Source: Staphylococcus pseudoxylosus
GTDB taxonomy: Bacteria; Bacillota; Bacilli; Staphylococcales; Staphylococcaceae
Direction: 5' to 3'
Length of the DNA stretch: 64,000 bases
Assembly (NCBI RefSeq): GCF_003697915.1
Contig: NZ_RCVN01000002.1
Location: forward strand, 124,001 to 188,000
Shown here: positions 52,534 through 60,722 of the stretch, in pieces
Numbering within the stretch: position 1 is the stretch's first letter
Layout of the letters: each line of letters begins with the position of its first letter
Position numbers and translations under genes: made by a program
The notes under the pieces: generated by a model
Told to the model about the DNA's origin: nothing
What the model saw: the letters and a program-made list of their open reading frames with translations, nothing else
Database searches by the model: none

Positions 52534-53499
52534 CTACGCTGCTTCGTCTTCAGTAGTTGTCTCTTCTTCACTTTGTTTCATTTCTTCTTCGTACTCTTTA
52601 TCTATTTCATTCATTTCTTTTTCATACTCTTTGTCCATTTCATCCATTTCTTTTTCATATGCTTCATCTTGTTGTTTCATTTCTTCTTCAAATGCTTGGT
52701 CTTCTTCTTCTATTTTTTTATTGTACAATTCTTCAACACGTGCTTCTAATTGATCATATTCGATCTCTAACACTTCATTTTCAACATGATCCATTTTCTC
52801 ACCATCTGTGAGTTCATTGTATTCATCAACTAATGTATTATACATTTCTGCTGGATATGTTATTTCATCACTTTCATTCTCTTCTGTTTCAGCATTAGCT
52901 TCTTCATCAGCTTCTGTGTCACTCAAATTTTCTTTACTACTACTTTCTGAAACAGAATTATTATTTGATTGATTACTTATTTCTTTTATATCATCTTTCT
53001 TTATCTCCCATTTTGCCTTAACATTTTCAAAATTTGGAGTAGCATCCATTTCTAAAGTATAAGTGTCACTATCAGGAACATCATATGTAATAAAACCTGA
53101 GCCAGTATTACCTTTGTTCAATTGATGTGAAAAACCAGAATATTCTTCACTATCCCCATACCATTCTTGATAATTCTCACCTTTTACCTTCATACTAAAA
53201 TCAGTCGAATCAACTAACACTTGATCTTTGTTATTATTTTTAAATTTTAAATATACTTTAATAACCCTACCATTTTCCGGTTCACTATATTCATCATAGT
53301 TGTTTACATATTCTACTTTTGCTAATTTCACATCTACACCATCAGCGTCCACCACTTGCTCAATTTTAAAATTCTTCATTGTGTTAGTAGCTTTTGATTT
53401 ATTATCTTCTTTTCGGTCAGATTTAGTTTCTTTACTTTCTGTATTACATCCAGCTAATATACATATGATTAAAACAGCAAAAAACAATAGTTTTTTCAT
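52534..53499 (-). CDS. Lipoprotein with DUF4352-like domain and acidic coiled-coil tail
   Basis: About 321 aa. The signal peptide ends in the lipobox ILAGC (Cys18), so the protein is lipid-anchored outside the membrane. Residues about 45-175 form a DUF4352/DUF5067-like immunoglobulin-type domain (NGRVIKVYLKFKNNNKDQVLVD). A long Glu-rich tail follows, with near-repeats EKEMDEMDKEYEKEMNEIDK predicted to be helical. GGGGGAGTGGGAAA precedes ATG 53499. A ten-codon upstream extension is rejected because its start lies before this ribosome site. Confidence 0.83.
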   Translation of the reverse strand: MKKLLFFAVLIICILAGCNTESKETKSDRKEDNKSKATNTMKNFKIEQVVDADGVDVKLAKVEYVNNYDEYSEPENGRVIKVYLKFKNNNKDQVLVDSTDFSMKVKGENYQEWYGDSEEYSGFSHQLNKGNTGSGFITYDVPDSDTYTLEMDATPNFENVKAKWEIKKDDIKEISNQSNNNSVSESSSKENLSDTEADEEANAETEENESDEITYPAEMYNTLVDEYNELTDGEKMDHVENEVLEIEYDQLEARVEELYNKKIEEEDQAFEEEMKQQDEAYEKEMDEMDKEYEKEMNEIDKEYEEEMKQSEEETTTEDEAA

Positions 53500-53526
53500 T
53501 TTCCCACTCCCCCATTTTACGTTCAA

Positions 53527-53923
53527 CGCTAAAATTAATTTAGCTCTACTTTAAAATATTTTTAAAGCATACTACATTATCTTATAATACTTTTAGTTAA
53601 AATCAATGTATTTTTTGAAATTTGTGTCAATTTCAAAATTATTAATGTATTCTTTTTGAAAAATGTATATATAATACAAAAATGAATTTGGAAACAATTA
53701 ATTTAGAAACAAAATTACGCACAGTAATTCTCACTTTTCTTTAAAAAACTTATATCAAATATGTTTTTACTTTTACAGAAAAGGTTCAATATATTTAAAA
53801 GGTAAAACTTCATAAAACAAACTCTATCATATGAAAACACCATTCAAATAAAAATAATATATTTTTTATATTATTAATTACATGCTACGATAAACACATC
53901 AACTAATAAGTGAGGACATGACA
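53527..53923. other. AT-rich divergent intergenic region
   Basis: About 395 nt between the lipoprotein gene (leftward) and the MFS gene (rightward). It must hold both promoters, but I cannot pick a convincing -35/-10 pair, and no gene is seen. Confidence 0.45.
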
Positions 53924-55114
53924 TTGAATAATTTAAAAAACAACTATGTAGCAAAAGGTTCAACAGATTATCTCAAAATTATTGTTGCACTCTTTATTTC
54001 TGGTTTTACTATCTTTTCAATCTTATATAGTGTTCAACCATTGATTCCACATTTTACAAAATCATTTAATATTAGTGAAACTGTTGCGAGTTTAGCTTTA
54101 TCAGCAGCAACCATCACCTTAGCTATTGCTATGTTATTTTTTGGTGCACTATCCGAAGTTTTAGGTCGTAAGTCTATCATGATCTTTTCGGTTACATCTG
54201 TTACGCTTTTAGCATTAGTTCAACCCTTTGTGGCAGACTTTAATACCTTCCTCATTATAAGGTTGATACAAGGTGTTTGTTTAGCAGGATTACCTTCTAT
54301 AGCTATGGCCTATATTGGAGAAGAAATTTCACCCCATAACTTGCCTGAAGCCATGGGAATTTATATAAGTGGAAATGCCTTTGGAGGAGCTTTTGGCCGT
54401 ATATTTACAGGATTTATTTCAAGTATTTATGGGTATCAAATCGGACTTTTATCTATCGCAACAATTAGTGTCATTGCCACTATACTGTTCATAGTTTTAA
54501 TACCGAAGTCTAAACATTTTGAAAAACAACCTTTTTCTGTAAAAGCATTATTAATTAGTTATTATAATCATTTAACAAATATCCGGTTACTCAAACCCTT
54601 TATGATAGGTTTTCTACTACTTGGCTGCAATATAGCTGCATTTAATTATATTGGTTTTGAATTAGCAGATAGGCCGTACAATTTGCATGATAGTATCATT
54701 AGCTTTGTTTATTTATTATTTTTAATAGGCATGATTTCCTCGATTTTAAATGCAAAATTACGTACTAAATTAGGTACTTTAAACGCGTTAAAATTTAGCG
54801 TTTTATTACTAATTATCGGGATAAACATTACTTTATTATCACCTATATATTTTAAAATTATTGGTTTAGCCTTTAGTGTCTATGCATTTTTTAGTGGGCA
54901 TGCAATCTCAAGTGCAGTAGTTACCAGTCGCGCAGAAGATCATAAAGCACAAGCTTCTAGCCTATACTTATTATTTTATTATATGGGATCCTCTGTTGGC
55001 GGTACTTTAGCTGGTGTTTTTTATAACTTTATGCAATGGCCTGGCGTAGTTTTAATGATTACAATTTTTATGCTTATTGCCTTTGCTATTTCTCTTACTA
55101 TTAAACAAAAATAG
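53924..55114 (+). CDS. MFS transporter, YnfM-like drug/metabolite exporter
   Basis: About 396 aa, 12 membrane segments. Motif A-like GALSEVLGRKSIMIFS between TM2 and TM3 and RLIQGVCLAGLPSIAMAYIGEE fit the DHA1/YnfM group of exporters. The substrate is unknown. GAGG is 8 nt from TTG 53924 and only 2 nt from ATG 53918, so the TTG start is favoured. It converges with dus and shares a terminator. Confidence 0.85.
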   Translation: MNNLKNNYVAKGSTDYLKIIVALFISGFTIFSILYSVQPLIPHFTKSFNISETVASLALSAATITLAIAMLFFGALSEVLGRKSIMIFSVTSVTLLALVQPFVADFNTFLIIRLIQGVCLAGLPSIAMAYIGEEISPHNLPEAMGIYISGNAFGGAFGRIFTGFISSIYGYQIGLLSIATISVIATILFIVLIPKSKHFEKQPFSVKALLISYYNHLTNIRLLKPFMIGFLLLGCNIAAFNYIGFELADRPYNLHDSIISFVYLLFLIGMISSILNAKLRTKLGTLNALKFSVLLLIIGINITLLSPIYFKIIGLAFSVYAFFSGHAISSAVVTSRAEDHKAQASSLYLLFYYMGSSVGGTLAGVFYNFMQWPGVVLMITIFMLIAFAISLTIKQK

Positions 55115-55154
55115 ACTTGGAAATCTAAGTTTTAAGATTTCCAAGTCTATTTTG
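55107..55154. terminator. Bidirectional terminator between MFS and dus genes
   Basis: A perfect 19-bp stem from AAAATAGACTTGGAAATCT to its complement with a 9-nt loop. Confidence 0.9.
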
Positions 55155-55171
55155 TTATTTATATTTAAACT

Positions 55172-56152
55172 TTACTGTTCTATTGTCGATTCTATTTGTG
55201 CTTCAAATTTATCAAGTAATTCACGAGCCTCATCTGTTGTGTTTGTGCTCATTAGCTGGTGTCTTAATTCACTTGCTCCTCTAATACCACGTACGTATAT
55301 TTTAAAGAATCTACGTAAAGGTTTAAATAAACGTGATTCATTTTTTGAATATTTATCAAACAAGTCAAGGTGTAACCTTAATAATCCTAAAAGTTCTTCA
55401 CTTGTATGTTCTCGTGGCTCTTTTTCAAATGCGTAGGGGTTATGGAAAATGCCACGCCCGATCATTACGCCGTCAATACCATACTTTTCGGCAAGTTCAA
55501 GTCCCGTTTTTCTATCTGGAATATCTCCATTAATCGTCAATAATGTGTCTGGTGCAGTCTCATCACGGAGTTTTTTAATTTCTCCAATCAATTCCCAATG
55601 TGCATCTACTTTACTCATCTCTCTACGTGTACGAAGATGAATAGATAGGTTGGCAATATCCTGTTCAAACACATGTTTCAACCAGTCTCTCCACTCATCT
55701 ATTTCAGAATAACCGAGTCTTGTTTTCACACTCACTGGCAGACCACCTGCTTTTGCTGCTTGAATGATTTCAGCTGCAGTTTCAGGTCGTTGTATTAGGC
55801 CTGAACCTTTACCCTTCGTTGCAACATTTGCTACTGGGCACCCCATATTTAAATCGATACCTTTAAAGCCCATCTCAGCCATACCAATACTCATTTCACG
55901 AAAATGCTCAGGTTTATCGCCCCATATGTGAGCAACCATTGGCTGCTCATCTTCCGTAAATGTTAAGCGACCACGTACGCTGTGTATGCCTTCAGGATGA
56001 CAAAAACTTTCTGTATTCGTAAATTCAGTGAAAAATACATCAGGTCTTCCAGCCTCACTTACGACATGACGAAAGACAACATCTGTAACATCTTCCATAG
56101 GTGCTAAAACAAAAAATGGACGTGGTAATTCACGCCAAAAATTTTCTTTCAT
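55172..56152 (-). CDS. dus: tRNA-dihydrouridine synthase
   Basis: 326 aa. [15 protein letters not shown], the catalytic Cys105 in [31 protein letters not shown] and [14 protein letters not shown] identify the FMN-dependent Dus family (COG0042). It reduces uridines in tRNA D-loops with NADPH. The exact positions modified (DusB/DusC class) cannot be assigned. AGAAGGTTTAAATATAT precedes the ATG. Confidence 0.93.
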   Translation of the reverse strand: MKENFWRELPRPFFVLAPMEDVTDVVFRHVVSEAGRPDVFFTEFTNTESFCHPEGIHSVRGRLTFTEDEQPMVAHIWGDKPEHFREMSIGMAEMGFKGIDLNMGCPVANVATKGKGSGLIQRPETAAEIIQAAKAGGLPVSVKTRLGYSEIDEWRDWLKHVFEQDIANLSIHLRTRREMSKVDAHWELIGEIKKLRDETAPDTLLTINGDIPDRKTGLELAEKYGIDGVMIGRGIFHNPYAFEKEPREHTSEELLGLLRLHLDLFDKYSKNESRLFKPLRRFFKIYVRGIRGASELRHQLMSTNTTDEARELLDKFEAQIESTIEQ

Positions 56153-56424
56153 ATATATTTAAACCTTCTTATCTATTATTATCTCGAATTTTTATCCATG
56201 ACGATATTACCACAAAAAGTCAACTTACACAAAAGGATTATGATTCATAAAAATCTTGTAAAGCTTCATCATATTCGTGATAACACCAAAGAATTAAATA
56301 ATAAATACGCTAATATTCAATCCATTTATCCTTACCAAATATTACTAAATATTTTAAGTGACAGCTTTATAAATGCAAAAAATCGAGGCCATAATATGCC
56401 CCAATTCCTGAAAATCACACAGCT

Positions 56425-56772
56425 TTAAACTGCTATAAAATAAATGAATATAATCAAGTTTAATAAAAATAGCACAATCGCTGGCATCGCTTTCGTAACT
56501 GGATCTTTTCCTAAAAGGATATGTGACAATGCACCAACCAACATAGTTAAACCTATTAATACACTAGCAAATATCGCCAATGGACTATAGAAAACACCGA
56601 TTAACATCGCTATAGCTCCAATAAACTCAAATGCTCCAGTGATTTTATTAAAAATAGGCGGGTACCCAAATCGTGCAAATTCTTGTTTCATCTCACCAGA
56701 AAATATTTTAAATCCCGTCATGATAAAGAATAAACCTAGGATCACTTGCAATATTAAGATAATAATTCCCAT
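56425..56772 (-). CDS. DoxX-family membrane protein
   Basis: 115 aa, four membrane segments, with the DoxX pattern FFIMTGFKIFSGEMKQEFARFGYPP and FEFIGAIAMLIGVF. DoxX-like proteins are linked to redox balance in several bacteria. It lies 26 nt downstream of the tetR-type gene on the same strand, so it is probably under that regulator's control. AAGGAGGAATGG precedes the ATG. Confidence 0.88.
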   Translation of the reverse strand: MGIIILILQVILGLFFIMTGFKIFSGEMKQEFARFGYPPIFNKITGAFEFIGAIAMLIGVFYSPLAIFASVLIGLTMLVGALSHILLGKDPVTKAMPAIVLFLLNLIIFIYFIAV

Positions 56773-56798
56773 AAAACCATTCCTCCTTTAATCGTTTT

Positions 56799-57356
56799 CT
56801 ATCGACTTACTAAACCAGATATAATATAAGGTGTTACACGTTTAATATAAGACTCGGCAGAAATATCACTAAAACCTTCACACCATTTTTCAGAAGCTCT
56901 ATAAATACTTGCACTTAACATGCTCGCTGCTAATTGACGTGCAGATTCATCCTCAAATTTCACCTCAGCCAATAACCTCAACAACACACGTTCAATATGT
57001 TCTTGAATAATATCACCAATCGTTTCAGGATAACTTCTATGGCATCTTCGACTTAAAGATAGTTGAAATTCTGCCACGATTTCAAAAATATGCGCAAGCG
57101 TTGCTTCATCTAATTTCTTTTGATCAAAATACTCATAGTTCAAATTAATTAATAACTCTTCTGCAAGTGCTTTGTCTAACAAATCATATATATCACTAAA
57201 ATGATAGTAGAATGTAGCTCTATTGATAAGCGCCTCTTGGGTAATGTCTTTTACTGTTATATTTTTAAAATCCTTTTCATCTGATAGCTTAATAAAAGCT
57301 TGCATGATAGATTTTCTAGTTTTGATTACGCGCAAGTCTGATTTTGATTGTACCAT
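56799..57356 (-). CDS. TetR/AcrR-family transcriptional regulator
   Basis: 185 aa. The N-terminal helix-turn-helix (FKNITVKDITQEALINRATFYYHF in part, residues about 28-52) is typical, followed by a helical ligand domain. It is upstream of doxX and divergent from the DsbA-fold gene; an 18-bp near-palindrome in between is a likely operator. GAGG lies 7 nt before the ATG. Confidence 0.88.
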   Translation of the reverse strand: MVQSKSDLRVIKTRKSIMQAFIKLSDEKDFKNITVKDITQEALINRATFYYHFSDIYDLLDKALAEELLINLNYEYFDQKKLDEATLAHIFEIVAEFQLSLSRRCHRSYPETIGDIIQEHIERVLLRLLAEVKFEDESARQLAASMLSASIYRASEKWCEGFSDISAESYIKRVTPYIISGLVSR

Positions 57357-57392
57357 TCGACGGCCTCATTTCCCTCCAACAATGAAGTGTGG

Positions 57393-57410
57393 ATGTTGAA
57401 TATCCAACAT
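57393..57410. promoter_or_regulatory. Probable TetR-family operator between tetR and the DsbA-fold gene
   Basis: ATGTTGAATATCCAACAT is symmetric at 16 of 18 positions, and a further CCAACA...TGTTGG pair flanks it. It lies next to TTGACA (57413-57418), a possible -35 of the rightward gene. Confidence 0.55.
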
Positions 57411-57496
57411 TATTGACAAGTTGTTGGTATTTATAAATCCTATTACTGCTTATTATAAAACTATATTACTTTTAATTAAACTTTGGAGGTCAAATT

Positions 57497-58438
57497 ATGG
57501 AGAAAAATATGGTATGCGATATCTACTCAGGAGTGTGCAAGCCTAGTGATTCAAATAAAATAGAAACAATTAATTTAAATACAGAGACGTCTAAACAGAC
57601 TTTATATTATGTTACCGACCCTATGTGTTCTCATTGTTGGGCATTTGAACCCACTTTAAATAAATTATTGGTACAATATGGACATTTATTTAATTTCCAA
57701 ATGGTTATGGGTGGACTATTAGAAGAATGGGGAGACGGACCTATAGATCCAGCGAATGGCATTTTCAAACCGGCAGATGTTACACCACATTGGCAAGAAG
57801 TAGGACAATATTCACGCATGCCAATTGATGGCACAATAATGGAGATTGACCCTGTACAATCCTCATATCCGGCGTCACGCGTTTATAAAGCAATTCAACA
57901 CTTAGACTCACCTACAGCTGCAATAAAATTTATTAGGCTAGTAAGAGAATCCGTATTTGTTTTCAACAAAAATATTTCTGATGAAAATGTACTTAAATCA
58001 CTGCTACAACAATTTTATAAAAATGAAGACACAATTCGTATAGAAGATATTTTAGCTTTATCAAACAGTACCAAAGGAAAGCAATTACTTCTTGAAGATT
58101 TTGATTTAGTTCATAAATTAGGGGTTCGAGGTTTTCCAACTATAGTCCTATTAAACGATGATAATCATGGCACTAAAATTGTAGGTGCAAGAGAACTCAA
58201 TGTATATGTAGACACACTTAAGGATTTAAATAAATCTAGTAAAATTGATTCCAAGCCCTTGCCAGATTTGTCATTATATTTAAAAGCTCATCCAAGGTTA
58301 TTTTCTAAGGAAATTGAAGTAATGTATGATTTAAAAAAAGAAAATGTGCCAGAATTTATGCAACAATATTTAAATCATTCTAACTACACTACTCAAAATA
58401 TATTAGGCGAAAACTATTACGAATACACTTTAAATTAA
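57497..58438 (+). CDS. DsbA-fold thiol oxidoreductase-like protein (FrnE/YjbH-type)
   Basis: 313 aa. A thioredoxin-fold domain has Cys44-Ser-His-Cys47 in DPMCSHCWAFEP and the cis-Pro segment GVRGFPTIVLL near residue 215. Two more cysteines (Cys7, Cys14) lie at the N-terminus. No signal peptide, so cytoplasmic. It resembles YjbH, the ClpXP adaptor for Spx, and FrnE-type DsbA proteins; a stress-linked redox role with the divergent TetR/DoxX pair is inferred. TGGAGGTCAAATT precedes the ATG. Confidence 0.8.
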   Translation: MEKNMVCDIYSGVCKPSDSNKIETINLNTETSKQTLYYVTDPMCSHCWAFEPTLNKLLVQYGHLFNFQMVMGGLLEEWGDGPIDPANGIFKPADVTPHWQEVGQYSRMPIDGTIMEIDPVQSSYPASRVYKAIQHLDSPTAAIKFIRLVRESVFVFNKNISDENVLKSLLQQFYKNEDTIRIEDILALSNSTKGKQLLLEDFDLVHKLGVRGFPTIVLLNDDNHGTKIVGARELNVYVDTLKDLNKSSKIDSKPLPDLSLYLKAHPRLFSKEIEVMYDLKKENVPEFMQQYLNHSNYTTQNILGENYYEYTLN

Positions 58439-58443
58439 GTTAA

Positions 58444-58487
58444 AAGGAAACACCAAAATCGAGGATTCAATTTTGGTGTTTCCTTCT
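58444..58487 (+). terminator. Terminator of the DsbA-fold gene
   Basis: AAGGAAACACCAAAAT pairs perfectly with ATTTTGGTGTTTCCTT over 16 bp. Confidence 0.88.
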
Positions 58488-58556
58488 TAATATCATTGAG
58501 TATTTTAATAAAAACTAATTAGATTTTTAATGGGACTATATTTTTATAGATATCAA

Positions 58557-58883
58557 CTATACATTCAAATACTCATCATAATCAAATGTTTCAATATTAT
58601 TGGTAACAACTACACTTGTATCAAGCTTAAATCTAAGATATCTACTCACTTCACAAACGGCATTAACTTGCAAATTTTCTATTTCATTCATCTCGAGTAG
58701 TATAAAACGTAGTGATTCTGAATGATGATTAGATTGAGCAAGTAGCTTCTCAATACTCTCTAATAATAATGCCTTATAATTATTTCCAGAAATAGCCACT
58801 ACTCTGGAATTAATTGGTTCTTTATTTTTATTTCTTAAATAGAATAATGTATTGCCTCTACTATACTGAATAATAATAAACAT
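58557..58883 (-). CDS. Small hypothetical protein
   Basis: 108 aa, alternating strands and helices (VVAISGNNYKALLLESIEKLL, RFILLEMNEIENLQVNAV), no membrane segment. GGGGAACTTATT before the ATG supports translation. No family recognised. The pattern with LLEMNEIENLQ is loosely like STAS-type folds, but this is only an impression. It lies alone downstream of the aldehyde dehydrogenase region's left end. Confidence 0.55.
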   Translation of the reverse strand: MFIIIQYSRGNTLFYLRNKNKEPINSRVVAISGNNYKALLLESIEKLLAQSNHHSESLRFILLEMNEIENLQVNAVCEVSRYLRFKLDTSVVVTNNIETFDYDEYLNV

Positions 58884-58981
58884 AATAAGTTCCCCAATTC
58901 TAACATTATATTATTTATTATTATACTGTACACATTTAGCGCAATTTATAAAACAAAATAAATTTAATTTACAACAATTTT

Positions 58982-60502
58982 TTAAAACAATCCTGTTGGC
59001 TTCGTATCATAACTAACCAATAAATTTTTGGTTTGTTGGTAGTGGTCTAGCATCATCAAATGATTTTCTCGACCTATACCGCTCATTTTATAGCCACCAA
59101 AAGCAGCATGTGCCGGATAAGTATGATAATTATTAACCCATACTCTACCAGCTTGAATACCTCTACCAGCACGGTATGCTATATTCTGATTTCTTGTCCA
59201 AATACCAGCACCCAAGCCATAAATTGTATCATTTGCCATGGCCAATGCCTCATCGTTATTTTTGAAGGTAGCTACCGACAATACAGGTCCAAAAATTTCT
59301 TCTTGGAAAACACGCATATTTTGATTACCTTTAAAAATAGTTGGTTCGATATAAAAACCATTTTTTAAATTCTCATTTTCTTTTCTTACATTACCTCCAA
59401 CAAGTATTTCTGCACCTTCATCTTTACCTATATCTAAGTATTTCTTAATTTTTTCTTGTTGTTCATTGGAGGTCTGTGCACCTACCATTGTTGTATCATC
59501 CAATGGGTTACCTAGTTTTATCTTATTAACTTTATCAATACATAATTTTATAAATTCATCATAAATGTCACCATGAATCAATGCTCTAGAAGGACATGTA
59601 CAAACTTCACCTTGATTTAAGGCAAACATAACTAATCCTTCTACTGCTTTATCTAAGAATTCGTCGTCCTTATCCATAATATCTTTATAAAATATATTGG
59701 GTGATTTGCCTCCTAATTCCAAAGTTACTGGTATGACATTATCACTAGCATTCTTCATAATAATCTTACCTGTTGTTGTTTCACCTGTAAAAGCGACTTT
59801 ATTAATCTCTTTATGCGTAGCAAGTGCTTCACCAGTTTCATTGCCAAACCCATTTACGATATTTATTAATCCTTTTGGTAAAATATCTTTAATTATTTCA
59901 ATGAAATGTAGAATAGACACAGGTGTTTGTTCTGCTGGTTTAAGGACGACAGCATTTCCAGTCACGATAGCCGGAGCTATTTTCCAAGTTGCCATAAGTA
60001 ACGGGAAATTCCACGGAATAATTTGACCAATGACTCCTAACGGTTCTTTATAATGATAAGCTACTGTATCATTATCTATTTGTGAAATACCACCCTCTTC
60101 GGCACGTATCACACCTGCAAAATATCTAAAGTGATCTACAACTAATGGTAAGTCTGCAGCAAGTGTTTCTCTAACAGGTTTACCATTATCAAAAGTTTCG
60201 ATAACTGCTAAGTATTCTAAATTCTCTTCTACACGATCCGCAATATCTAATAAAAGTTGTGATCTTTCAGCTAATGACTTTGTTCCCCACTCAACTTGTG
60301 CTTTTTTAGCAGCTTTTACTGCTAAATCTACATCTTTTTGTGAAGACCTAGGTACTTTTGTATAATTATCACCCGTAATTGGGGAAATATTATCAAAATA
60401 TTCACCTTCTTGTGGCTCTATCCAACTTCCATCAATAAAGTTACTATATTGCTCTTTAACTTTGTATTTTGCATTACTTTCATTTGGATTTGTATAAATC
60501 AT
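58982..60502 (-). CDS. AldB/ExaC-type aldehyde dehydrogenase
   Basis: 506 aa, the length of ExaC/AldB enzymes that oxidise acetaldehyde and similar aldehydes with NAD(P). The base is Glu262 (LELGGKSP) and the nucleophile Cys301 in [14 protein letters not shown]; the following Cys303 is typical of this subgroup. FNISP-like N-terminus and [15 protein letters not shown] at the end also fit. A strong cre-like site 44 nt upstream suggests carbon catabolite repression. AAAGGAGGTATTTAT precedes the ATG. Confidence 0.9.
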   Translation of the reverse strand: MIYTNPNESNAKYKVKEQYSNFIDGSWIEPQEGEYFDNISPITGDNYTKVPRSSQKDVDLAVKAAKKAQVEWGTKSLAERSQLLLDIADRVEENLEYLAVIETFDNGKPVRETLAADLPLVVDHFRYFAGVIRAEEGGISQIDNDTVAYHYKEPLGVIGQIIPWNFPLLMATWKIAPAIVTGNAVVLKPAEQTPVSILHFIEIIKDILPKGLINIVNGFGNETGEALATHKEINKVAFTGETTTGKIIMKNASDNVIPVTLELGGKSPNIFYKDIMDKDDEFLDKAVEGLVMFALNQGEVCTCPSRALIHGDIYDEFIKLCIDKVNKIKLGNPLDDTTMVGAQTSNEQQEKIKKYLDIGKDEGAEILVGGNVRKENENLKNGFYIEPTIFKGNQNMRVFQEEIFGPVLSVATFKNNDEALAMANDTIYGLGAGIWTRNQNIAYRAGRGIQAGRVWVNNYHTYPAHAAFGGYKMSGIGRENHLMMLDHYQQTKNLLVSYDTKPTGLF

Positions 60503-60545
60503 ATAAATACCTCCTTTATATTGTCATATACCCTGCAAATATTTG

Positions 60546-60559
60546 TGTAAGCGCTTAAA
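60546..60559 (-). promoter_or_regulatory. Candidate cre (CcpA) site upstream of the aldehyde dehydrogenase
   Basis: TGTAAGCGCTTAAA, read on either strand, matches the cre consensus at 13 of 14 positions. It is placed in the promoter or leader of the gene. Confidence 0.6.
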
Positions 60560-60640
60560 TTAACAACTGTAAAAGAAGAAATATTTAATACTTTGACACA
60601 GGGGGTAAACTTTTATTTAATCTTTTGCGGTACTTTCTTA

Positions 60641-60684
60641 ATTATAAAAAATAGAAGCTAGGACATAACTTTGTCCCAGCCTCT
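60641..60684 (-). terminator. Terminator of the surface-protein gene
   Basis: On the minus strand AGAGGCTGGGACA pairs with TGTCCTAGCTTCT, followed by ATTTTTTATAATT. The core is shared with the fda terminator. Confidence 0.85.
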
Positions 60685-60722
60685 ATAAGTAATGACTTTC
60701 TATAATACTTTATTTGAAACGA

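Noticed and set aside
56198..56428. A 76-codon rightward frame upstream of dus
   Set aside because: The first ATG has no ribosome site; a shorter form from 56237 has only AAAAGG very close to the start. No family resemblance.
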